From contig JAGSPQ010000400.1 in NCBI GenBank assembly GCA_018262385.1, positions 1 through 7,307 of the forward strand: a stretch of 7,307 nt of DNA, written 5' to 3'. The position numbers were made by a program, and so were the translations under genes. This DNA is from Myxococcaceae bacterium (GTDB lineage: Bacteria; Myxococcota; Myxococcia; Myxococcales; Myxococcaceae). The notes beneath the pieces were generated by a model. That model saw nothing but the letters and a program-made list of their open reading frames with translations, made no database searches and was not told the DNA's origin. Positions 1 to 5,455 of the stretch are shown here, piece after piece; positions within the stretch are counted from its first letter, which is position 1; every line of letters begins with the position of its first letter.

Positions 1-339
1 CAGCTCGCGCTGGATGTTCTGCAGCTCGTGCAGACCGACCGAGTAGATGGTGCTGACGGTGGTCGCGCCCGAGACCTCGGCCGACTGCTCGCGGATCTCC
101 GACTCGACTTCGCCGAAGCGGGTGAGGATCTCTTTGCAGCCGCGGAACAAGCGCTCACCGGCCGGAGTCGGCGTCACCTGCCGCGCGCTCCGGGAAAGCA
201 GCCGCTGCTCGTAACGATTCTCCAGAGCGCGAATCTGCTGGCTCACTGCCGACTGGGTCACGTGGTTGAGCTGCGCAGCCCGAGAAAACGAGCCGGTCTC
301 CACCACGTCGCAGAACATTTTCAGGGACTCGAGTTGCAC
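1..339 (-). CDS. LysR-type transcriptional regulator, N-terminal part (runs off the left edge)
   Basis: The visible 113 codons encode the DNA-binding half of a LysR-type regulator; the effector-binding domain lies outside the window. The helix-turn-helix spans about residues 17-40, with the family pattern GSFSRAAQLNHVTQSAVSQQ followed by IRALENRYEQRLLSR. The hallmark wing, TPTPAGERL, is near residues 56-64. A linker helix (about 65-90) begins the usual dimerisation segment. I chose the GTG start because AGGAGG lies 4 nt upstream, an in-frame TAA lies a few codons before it, and the protein then begins MQLESLKMF, as LysR proteins typically do. The later ATG (codon 8) would cut into the first helix. 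The gene is divergent from the small secreted-protein gene at 513, the classic arrangement for a LysR regulator and its target, so regulation of that gene and autoregulation are plausible inferences. The ligand cannot be predicted from this part. Confidence 0.93.
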   Translation of the reverse strand, partial: MQLESLKMFCDVVETGSFSRAAQLNHVTQSAVSQQIRALENRYEQRLLSRSARQVTPTPAGERLFRGCKEILTRFGEVESEIREQSAEVSGATTVSTIYSVGLHELQNIQREL

Positions 340-343
340 AACT

Positions 344-349
344 CCTCCT
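344..349 (-). promoter_or_regulatory. Strong ribosome binding site of the LysR-type gene
   Basis: Read on the minus strand this is AGGAGG, followed by AGTT and then GTG. It is a full match to the anti-Shine-Dalgarno sequence and decides the GTG start at 339. Confidence 0.85.
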
Positions 350-350
350 A

Positions 351-436
351 AGGGTTAGTCAGACTGTTAGTCGCCCTACTGATTAGCCCTATTGCTGCAT
401 TAGCGCAAGTGGAGCCGATGACGTTTTGTATTAGGG
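351..436. promoter_or_regulatory. Divergent control region with clustered short repeats
   Basis: This AT-richer stretch separates the LysR-type gene from the divergent small gene. It holds GTTAGTC twice (354-360 and 366-372), GCCCTA twice (373-378 and 386-391, 13 bp apart), and the core TTAG five times (starting 355, 367, 383, 400 and 431). A dyad TTGC-N9-GCAA occupies 392-408; LysR-type regulators usually bind interrupted dyads of this general kind, often T-N11-A, though the spacing here is not the canonical one. A weak -10-like TATTAG sits at 429-434 on the plus strand, with no convincing -35. I read the region as shared promoter/operator DNA. The exact sites are inference. Confidence 0.45.
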
Positions 437-472
437 CCTCGGGTGGGCCCGCACGCCCCGTGCAGCGCAGAA

Positions 473-485
473 CGGCCTTCGGCCG
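473..485 (+). other. Small GC-rich hairpin in the leader of the small secreted-protein gene
   Basis: CGGCC-TTC-GGCCG forms a perfect 5-bp stem with a 3-nt loop, 27 nt before the ATG at 513. No U-tract follows, so it does not look like a terminator. It may simply structure the leader mRNA. Such short GC stems are common by chance in DNA of this composition. Confidence 0.3.
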
Positions 486-512
486 GCTTATCGCCCTGAG
501 TATGTTCAGCGG

Positions 513-746
513 ATGACCAAGACCCTGGCTGGACTCGCCCTCGCCCTCTCGTTCGTCCTCCCCACCGCCGCGCTCGCCGATCCGCAGCCCCAGATGAAGG
601 ACGCGCTCGAGGCGCTGAAGACGGCCAAGCAGCACCTCGAGAAGGCGACCCCGGACAAGGGCGGCCACCGGGTGAAGGCGCTCGAGCTGGTGAACAAGGC
701 GATCGAGCAGACCGAGAAGGGGATCAACTTCGACAACAAGCACTGA
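513..746 (+). CDS. Small exported helical protein of unknown function
   Basis: The gene encodes 77 residues. Residues 1-22 form a clear Sec signal peptide: a Lys near the start, a hydrophobic core (LAGLALALSFVLPTAA) and an ALA cleavage site before Asp23. The mature 55-residue protein has no cysteine, is rich in Lys, Glu and Ala, and looks like two amphipathic helices (about 25-45 and 52-70) joined by a turn with TPDKGGHR. From memory, a GGHR turn followed by a helix like ALELVNKAIEQ recurs in small secreted proteobacterial proteins without known function; I cannot name the family. It is probably periplasmic. Support for a real gene is the signal peptide, ordinary codon use and sensible hydropathy. 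The Shine-Dalgarno site is poor: the start is preceded only by TTCAGCGG. It is divergent from the LysR-type gene, which may control it, and convergent with the DUF5010-like gene. Confidence 0.85.
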   Translation: MTKTLAGLALALSFVLPTAALADPQPQMKDALEALKTAKQHLEKATPDKGGHRVKALELVNKAIEQTEKGINFDNKH

Positions 747-760
747 GGCCAGGCCCTCAG
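743..760. terminator. Hairpin between convergent genes, possible bidirectional terminator
   Basis: CTGAGG (743-748) and CCTCAG (755-760) form a perfect 6-bp stem around a 6-nt loop. An alternative pairing of GGCC (747-750) with GGCC (752-755) extends the stem around a bulge. The plus-strand gene's TGA (744-746) lies in the left arm, and the minus-strand gene's TGA (757-759) lies in the right arm. Only 10 nt separate the two stop codons. A canonical U-tract is absent on both sides, so intrinsic termination is uncertain. Confidence 0.5.
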
Positions 761-2757
761 TTGCAGTTGCCGGAAGCCTTCTTCACGAACACCCAGTCGA
801 GGTTGACTCCGCCGGTGGTGAGCTCGACGGTCACGTCGGGCCGGCCGGCGGCCACCGCGTGCTGGCCCAGGTGCACCGGCTGGTAGTGGTCCCAGCTGCC
901 GGTGTTGGGCACCTCGACCTCTCCGAAGTCGAGGCCACCCACCCGCAGCTTCAGCCGCTGTCCGTTCAGCGGGGTCGCGACCCGCGCGGTGTAGCGGTAG
1001 GTGCCGCAGGCGTGCGCCACTTCCTTGAAGCGCAGCCACTCGCCGGCGTCCGTCCAGCCGACGTGCCAGCCGCCGGCGCCGATTCGTCCGATGTCGAGAT
1101 CCCCCCCGCGGTAGGCGCCGCCTGAGTTGCCAGGCGTGGCGTCGGAGAAGGTGTCGGCCGCCTCGGCCTCGAGCCGCAGGGTGGGGGTGGTCGGATCCGC
1201 CGCCTGGCGCACGATCTCGATGTACTGGTTGGGGAACCGCCACGCGTCGCTGCGGTAGTAGCCGGCGCTCTCGGCGATGTCCGTCCACCCCTCGAGGAGG
1301 ATGAACTTCGCGTTCGCTCCGGCGGTGAACGCTTCGCGCAGCGAGGCGCCATCGCGGCGGCCGTACTCGCGGCAGGGCGCCCCGCAGCCGGGCACGGTGT
1401 CGGGATCGCGGAACCCGGGCACGGTGGCGCCCCAGCGCGCGCCGTTCCACGAGTGGTAGGTGAAGTTCTTCTGAGACGGGTCGAACCAGTCGTTCACTCC
1501 CACCGCGTCGGCGGCGGTGATGGTCGGATCCTCGTTCACCCAGGTGCTGTCGAGGATGAAGGCGGGCTCTTCTCCGTAGCGATCGCGGAACAGGCGCTTG
1601 AGCTCGCGCAGCATCAGGCTGGCGTGGCCGCTCTGGCCGGAGAAGAAGTAGCTGCTGAGCGTCCAGAAGGCGACCACCGGCTTGCCGTCGAGGCGGAACC
1701 AGAGCTCGCGCGGCACGGTGTCGAACCAGACTTTCAGGTTGTGGTCCCAGAAGAAGCGCCACGAGGTGTGATCCGACAGGTCGAACCGGGTGGTCTGCGG
1801 CCGGTTCTCCACCGTGTTGCGGGTGCCCTGGTAGGCGCCGGTGTCGTCGAACATCCCCAGCCGCAGCACGTCGCGCGCGCCGGCCCGCTCGATCGCCGCC
1901 ACCAGCCGGGTGAGCAGCCGCGGGCACATGTTGCCGTTGCCGACCAGGCCGCTGGTGGGGTCGTAGCAGCCGCGCCCGTGCGCCATCACCACGTTGACCC
2001 GCGAGTGCAGCAGCTCCTGGACCAGCAGGTCCCAGTACTCGTCGGTGTCCCGGTCGTAGCGGGAGTACAGCGGCAGCTCGCACCGAGACCGGTCGCTGAA
2101 CGGACACGGGCTGTCCATCTCGTAGCCGGTGACGGTGCCGAGAATCGGCCCCACCGGCTGCGGCGGCAGCAGAACGGTGTCGCTCGGCAGCACTCCGCTG
2201 CCCGAGCCGGGAGGAGGAGGGGTCCCGCCGCCGCCGGCCAGCTCGAGCCGGAAGGTCTCCCACGGGCCGAGCCCGGCGCGGTTCGCGTTCACCGCTCCGC
2301 CGCCACCGCCTTCCGCGACGAGGAAGTTGCCGTTGTCCGCCTGCAGGCCGACCTCGTCTCCGTCGCCGATCGCCCCGCCGCCGCTCACCTTGACCAGGCT
2401 GAACGCTTCCCACGGGCCCTGGTGGGTGGTGGCCGCGCTGACCCCGTGGCCTCCTCCGAGCGCCGCCTGCAGGTAGTGCTGATCATCGCTGGTGCGCAGC
2501 CGCACCTTGCCCCCGGCGGCGACGAGGGTGAAGGTCTCCCACGCGCCGGCCGCGGTGCGGTTGGCGAACACCTCGCCTCCGCCGCCCAGCTCGGCGACCA
2601 GGTAGTGGCCGTCGTGGGTGCGCAGGTGCACCGAGGCATCGGCCGCCAGGGCCTTGCTGAGCACCGCCTCGGGGCCTTGGGTGGCGCCCGAGACGATCGC
2701 TTCATTGCTGCAGGAGAGGAGCGCTGCGACGGCGAAGAATGTGGTGCGCGGAAACAC
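757..2757 (-). CDS. Lipoprotein with fascin-like trefoil, DUF5010-like domain and CBM6-like domain
   Basis: A 666-residue surface or periplasmic lipoprotein, probably acting on or binding polysaccharide. From the GTG start chosen here, residues 1-16 are a lipoprotein signal ending in the lipobox LLSC (lipidated Cys16). Three repeats at about 43-79, 83-122 and 135-173 share the pattern hLRT..G.YLvAe.GGGg.V.AnR...G.WETF.LV; together they make one beta-trefoil of the fascin-like type. A TPPPPGSGSG linker (about 178-188) leads to a 320-residue domain resembling DUF5010, whose segments GMFDDTGAYQG, DGKPVVAFWTLSS and LLEGWTDIAESAGYYRS suggest a TIM-barrel hydrolase-like fold. The C-terminus (about 527-659) is CBM6-like, with GWTDAGEWLRF, VPNTGSWDHYQ and GGVNLDWVFVK. 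DUF5010 has no established activity that I know of, so glycan hydrolysis is inference. The open frame extends upstream to a GTG at 2829, but that would bury the signal peptide behind 24 charged residues. The gene is last in the leftward block. Confidence 0.88.
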   Translation of the reverse strand: MFPRTTFFAVAALLSCSNEAIVSGATQGPEAVLSKALAADASVHLRTHDGHYLVAELGGGGEVFANRTAAGAWETFTLVAAGGKVRLRTSDDQHYLQAALGGGHGVSAATTHQGPWEAFSLVKVSGGGAIGDGDEVGLQADNGNFLVAEGGGGGAVNANRAGLGPWETFRLELAGGGGTPPPPGSGSGVLPSDTVLLPPQPVGPILGTVTGYEMDSPCPFSDRSRCELPLYSRYDRDTDEYWDLLVQELLHSRVNVVMAHGRGCYDPTSGLVGNGNMCPRLLTRLVAAIERAGARDVLRLGMFDDTGAYQGTRNTVENRPQTTRFDLSDHTSWRFFWDHNLKVWFDTVPRELWFRLDGKPVVAFWTLSSYFFSGQSGHASLMLRELKRLFRDRYGEEPAFILDSTWVNEDPTITAADAVGVNDWFDPSQKNFTYHSWNGARWGATVPGFRDPDTVPGCGAPCREYGRRDGASLREAFTAGANAKFILLEGWTDIAESAGYYRSDAWRFPNQYIEIVRQAADPTTPTLRLEAEAADTFSDATPGNSGGAYRGGDLDIGRIGAGGWHVGWTDAGEWLRFKEVAHACGTYRYTARVATPLNGQRLKLRVGGLDFGEVEVPNTGSWDHYQPVHLGQHAVAAGRPDVTVELTTGGVNLDWVFVKKASGNCN

Positions 2758-2837
2758 GGAACGCCCCGGCTTCCCCTTTTCGACAGGCGCACCTTTTTGC
2801 ACATCATCGGCAAATACTTCAAGCCCCACCCGAAAAA
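2758..2837 (-). promoter_or_regulatory. AT-richer gap before the DUF5010-like lipoprotein gene
   Basis: This 80-nt interval is visibly poorer in G+C than its flanks and contains short A/T runs (2776-2779, 2793-2797 and 2833-2837). That is typical of a promoter-bearing spacer rather than coding DNA, and it supports the GTG start at 2757 over the one at 2829. On the minus strand a TTGAAG hexamer is visible at 2818-2823, but no matching -10 lies 16-18 nt further on. I found no good terminator for the upstream gene here. CCGGGG lies 6 nt before the GTG and is the only nearby purine-rich candidate ribosome site. Confidence 0.4.
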
Positions 2838-4154
2838 TCAGAGGGTGAAGGCGAGCATCAGGCTGCCGCCGAACGAGTCGTCCAGCGCGCCGCCGGCTAC
2901 CGAGTTGTCTCCCGGCTCGGGGTTCATCGAGTACCAGTAGCGGATGTACTCGACCCCCAGCCGGACCTCGACGTGGTCGAAGAGCGGGCCGACCGCGACG
3001 CCGAAGTTGGCGTCGAGGCCCCCGGCCTTCAGGCGGGGGAAGTAGGCGGCCGAGCTGATCTCACCGGTCGACAGCGGGGCCTGGTAGGCGAAGCCGGCGG
3101 TGACGCCCAGCGGCCCGTAGACGCTGATCCGGGTGCCGAGGCCCGCGCGGAAGATGCTGTAGCGGACGTCGGGGATGTTCGGCTTCTCCGCGCCGTTGGC
3201 GCCGTTGGCGATGTTGAAGTTCTGCAGCACGTAGCCGACCTGCGGCAGCAGCTGAATCCGGCCCAGCGGGATCCGGCCGATCAGCCCCACCCGCAGCCGC
3301 AGCGCCGAGGTCCCGTAGCGGGTTCCGTCGGTGGCGACCGAGCTGATCCCCAGCGCGTAGTTGAAGCCCACCGAGAGGCCGACGTGCGCGCCGATGCCCC
3401 GGGTGAAGTGGGCGCCGGGGTACCAATCGGCCTCGAGCTGGAGCGCGGGGCCGACCGGGAGGGTGTACTTGCTGAGCGTCCCGAAGATGTCGTCCTTGTA
3501 GAAGAGGCGGCGGCCGAACAGCTTGACGCCCGCTCCGAGGTTCAGCGCTTGCGGCTGATCCGCCGTCCCGTCGTCTCGCTCGACCGCCTGCGCCGGCGCC
3601 TCGTCCTTCGGCGGCTCCTCAGCCTTCGTCTGGGCCGGCTCGGTCTTCGCGACCGGCTCTTCCTGCTTCGGCTCTTCTTTGGGGGGCGCGGCCTTCCTCG
3701 GCTCCTCTTTCTTCGGCTCTTCCTTTTTCGGCTCTTCCTTTTTCGCGTCTTCCTTCGCGGGCGCCTTCGCCTTCGCGAGGGCGGCCTCCAGCCGCTTCTC
3801 GGTGCCTTTGGGCAGCGCCTTGAGCGGCTTCTTCTTCGGCGGGGCCTTGAACCTGAACTGCTCGAGCGGCGCGCCGTCGGCCCCGTTGAGCGCCATCACC
3901 GACCACACCCCGTCCTCGAGCTTCGCGGTCAGCAGCGCGACCGCGCCCGCCTCGCGCACCGCCTGCTTCACCGCGTTGGCCCCCGGCTCGTCGGGGAGCG
4001 CCGACTTCGGCGGCACGAGGGTGAACTTGTCCTTCAGGCTCTTGGTGAGCAGGGCCTTCATCGGCCCGGGCGCGGCGAGGACCACCTTCGGCTTTGCCGC
4101 CGCGAGCGCGGTGGTGGTGGCGAGCAGCACTCCGAGCAGGACGGGCGCTCTCAT
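2838..4154 (-). CDS. Exported protein with Lys/Glu/Pro-rich linker and C-terminal outer-membrane beta-barrel
   Basis: The 438-residue product has three parts. Residues 1-20 are a Sec signal peptide (MRAPVLLGVLLATTTALAAA). A globular part at about 21-130 has alternating hydrophobic strands and helices (KPKVVLAAPGPMKALL..., VKQAVREAGAVALLTAKLEDGVWSV) that I cannot assign to a family. A low-complexity charged linker at about 130-190 contains KKEEP pentapeptides. Residues 205-438 show repeated amphipathic strands with Gly and aromatic girdle residues (for example LQLEADWYPGAHF, LRLRVGLIGRIPLG, VEVRLGVEYIRYWYSM) and end in LMLAFTL, as expected for an outer-membrane barrel of about 8-10 strands. 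The ATG start has GGAGGGG upstream and overlaps the previous gene's stop as TGATG; the frame upstream of it is Arg-rich and not signal-like. The N-terminal domain may sit in the periplasm and the linker may span towards peptidoglycan. Transport or structural roles are both possible. Confidence 0.85.
   Translation of the reverse strand: MRAPVLLGVLLATTTALAAAKPKVVLAAPGPMKALLTKSLKDKFTLVPPKSALPDEPGANAVKQAVREAGAVALLTAKLEDGVWSVMALNGADGAPLEQFRFKAPPKKKPLKALPKGTEKRLEAALAKAKAPAKEDAKKEEPKKEEPKKEEPRKAAPPKEEPKQEEPVAKTEPAQTKAEEPPKDEAPAQAVERDDGTADQPQALNLGAGVKLFGRRLFYKDDIFGTLSKYTLPVGPALQLEADWYPGAHFTRGIGAHVGLSVGFNYALGISSVATDGTRYGTSALRLRVGLIGRIPLGRIQLLPQVGYVLQNFNIANGANGAEKPNIPDVRYSIFRAGLGTRISVYGPLGVTAGFAYQAPLSTGEISSAAYFPRLKAGGLDANFGVAVGPLFDHVEVRLGVEYIRYWYSMNPEPGDNSVAGGALDDSFGGSLMLAFTL
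3700..3744 (-). repeat. 15-bp tandem repeat encoding KKEEP pentapeptides
   Basis: Three consecutive 15-bp units lie inside the barrel-protein gene. The units at 3715-3729 and 3730-3744 are identical (plus strand GGCTCTTCCTTTTTC); the unit at 3700-3714 differs at a few bases. They encode the core of the charged linker near residues 138-152. Perfect adjacent copies suggest slippage-driven length variation that keeps the frame. Confidence 0.85.
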
Positions 4155-4558
4155 CACGCCCCTCCGTCGGCGAGCCGGGCGAGGTACTGCTCGACGCACT
4201 TCACCTGGTCGGCCGGCAGCGGGTCATTGGAGCCCAGCGGCATCAGCGCGCCGCAGCCGGGGCTGGGCTTGAGCTTCTCGAGCAGGTAGCTCGTCATCGG
4301 CCTGGCCATGCAGGTCGAGGTGGCGGCCTTGATCCGGCCTGCGACTCCGGCGGAGACGAGGTCGAGGTTGCCGGCCGCTCCGGGGTTCTCGTGGCAGCCG
4401 ACCCCGCCGCAGGAAGGAACGAAGATCGTGGTCTCGACGTCCGAGCAGACGCCGGCGTCCATGAAGAAGCGCTCGGGGCGATCGAGCGCTCCCGGGCAGC
4501 CAACCAGCAAAGACCCCACCGCCAACACCCCGAACGCGCGTCGCATCAAGCGGCGCAT
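4154..4558 (-). CDS. Small lipoprotein with CX4CH haem-c-like motif
   Basis: A 134-residue predicted lipoprotein. MRRLMRRAFG, a hydrophobic core and the lipobox LVGC place lipidated Cys at residue 21. The mature part contains SCGGVGCHEN: Cys50, four residues, Cys55 and His56. This is a CX4CH variant of the CXXCH haem-attachment motif. The surroundings resemble small monohaem cytochrome-like domains of myxobacterial and planctomycete proteins: IFVPSC before the motif, then AGNLDLVSAGVAGRI, then CGALMPLGSNDPLPADQVKCVEQYLARL. Met106 is a possible distal ligand. Further cysteines (38, 83, 102, 121) could form disulfides instead of holding haem. I chose the ATG at 4558 because it gives a compact signal peptide; TTG at 4576 adds six residues and sits 9 nt from the previous stop, and an ATG four codons downstream is also possible. 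The stop overlaps the next start (TGATG), so translation is probably coupled. Haem binding is inference. Confidence 0.8.
   Translation of the reverse strand: MRRLMRRAFGVLAVGSLLVGCPGALDRPERFFMDAGVCSDVETTIFVPSCGGVGCHENPGAAGNLDLVSAGVAGRIKAATSTCMARPMTSYLLEKLKPSPGCGALMPLGSNDPLPADQVKCVEQYLARLADGGA
4159..4165 (-). promoter_or_regulatory. Ribosome binding site of the barrel-protein gene
   Basis: Minus-strand GGAGGGG lies 4 nt before the ATG at 4154, inside the last codons of the cytochrome-like gene. It fixes the start at a TGATG junction. Confidence 0.75.
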
Positions 4559-4585
4559 CTTGCCTGTCGAGGCCAACGGTGGCGA

Positions 4586-5455
4586 CTAATTCGGCGGGCG
4601 GGTGAGCGGCAACATCTCGGGGAAACGCAGCCCGATCTCGGCCTCGGAGATCCGGCCGTCGGGCGCCGCGGGGGCCCACAGCAGCTCGGCGCCGAGCAGC
4701 TCGAGGTCGGTGACGCGCATCCGATCCTCGAGCACGTTTCGCACCTGGAACGGATCATCGAGCCGCGAGACGCCGAGCAGGGTGCGGCGGCAGCAGATGA
4801 GCAGGGTGACTACCACCAGCCCCGAGCCGGGAGTGGCCGTCGCTCCGACCGAGACGGGCTTCTCGCCGTAGCCGAACTGCCGCCAGCTGGGCTGCACGGT
4901 GAGCAGGGCCCGGGCGACCTCGCGCACCAGCCGGCCGCGCGCGTCGGGGGTGTTGGGCACCGAGGAGATTCCCAGCTGGGACAGCTGCTGCTCGACCACC
5001 CCGCGCGCCTGCGGCTCGAGCGCGAGCGCGAGGATCGACAGCTGCATCCCGCCCGGGGAGTGGGCCTGGGGCGGCGCCGCGCCGGAGACCGGCGGGGGGA
5101 AGTTGGCCTGCACCGGGCTCTTCGCCTTGCTGCCGCGCTTCACCAGCCAGACGATCAGCCCCACCAGCCCGATCAGGAAGACCGAGCAGCAGCACAGCAT
5201 CCCGATCGCGGCCGCGCCCGCCTCTTCGTCGGTGAGGTCGGCGAGGTCGGGAGTCGGGGTCGGGTCGGGATTCGGATCCGGCGGCGGATCGGCGATCGGA
5301 TCGACCGGGGCTTCGAACCCCTCGTCCGGCGGGGGAGGCTCTTGCTCCGGGAGCACCTCCTCGGCCGGCGGAGGTGGCCTGGTCCTCGGCGCGGGCTTCT
5401 TCGCCCAGGCGCCGATCGCCACCAACAACAGCAAGGCCGGCAGCGCGCGCTTCAT
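4586..5455 (-). CDS. Membrane-anchored DUF1517 family protein
   Basis: The 289-residue product has an N-terminal signal or anchor (MKRALPALLLLVAIGAWA, cleavage possible near residue 18). A Pro/Asp/Glu-rich exported segment follows (about 20-76; PPPDPNPDPTPTPD). A transmembrane helix at about 81-105 contains a Cys triplet (MLCCC, 88-90) and ends in KRGSKAK, so the C-terminal part should be cytoplasmic. A Pro/Gly linker leads to the DUF1517-like domain (about 137-285). Recognisable blocks are LSILALALEPQARGVVEQQL, then TPDARGRLVREVARALL, then SGLVVVTLLICCRR, and finally the family-like end ELLGAELLWAPAAPDGRISEAE with FPEML. DUF1517 is best known from cyanobacteria and chloroplasts and its biochemical role is unclear to me. 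The ATG is preceded by GAGGGGG and overlaps the creatininase-like gene's stop as TGATG. An upstream in-frame extension is only Arg-rich shadow sequence. Family assignment is from remembered motifs. Confidence 0.83.
   Translation of the reverse strand: MKRALPALLLLVAIGAWAKKPAPRTRPPPPAEEVLPEQEPPPPDEGFEAPVDPIADPPPDPNPDPTPTPDLADLTDEEAGAAAIGMLCCCSVFLIGLVGLIVWLVKRGSKAKSPVQANFPPPVSGAAPPQAHSPGGMQLSILALALEPQARGVVEQQLSQLGISSVPNTPDARGRLVREVARALLTVQPSWRQFGYGEKPVSVGATATPGSGLVVVTLLICCRRTLLGVSRLDDPFQVRNVLEDRMRVTDLELLGAELLWAPAAPDGRISEAEIGLRFPEMLPLTRPPN

Noticed and set aside
506..2413. Long minus-strand open frame of over 600 codons overlapping the DUF5010-like gene
   Set aside because: Its translation is dominated by Arg, Gly and Pro with no domain-like pattern, while the other frame gives a lipobox, trefoil repeats and a CBM6-like end. 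It is a GC-driven shadow.
2795..2835. Possible sigma-54 promoter in the gap upstream of the DUF5010-like gene (minus-strand GTGGGGC...TTTGCC)
   Set aside because: The GG and GC elements are 12 nt apart instead of the required 10, and the flanking bases do not match the consensus.
1453..2940. Plus-strand open frame of about 495 codons antisense to the DUF5010-like gene
   Set aside because: Low-complexity Arg/Gly/Val/His-rich sequence with no motif; an antisense shadow of strong third-position GC bias.
3655..3775. CRISPR-like or satellite repeat
   Set aside because: Units are 15 bp, adjacent without spacers, and in frame within a coding sequence; this is a coding microrepeat.
2739..4289. Plus-strand open frame of about 516 codons antisense to the barrel-protein gene
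   Set aside because: It includes runs such as RLFLFRLFLFR that mirror the KKEEP repeat DNA on the other strand; no plausible fold or start signal.
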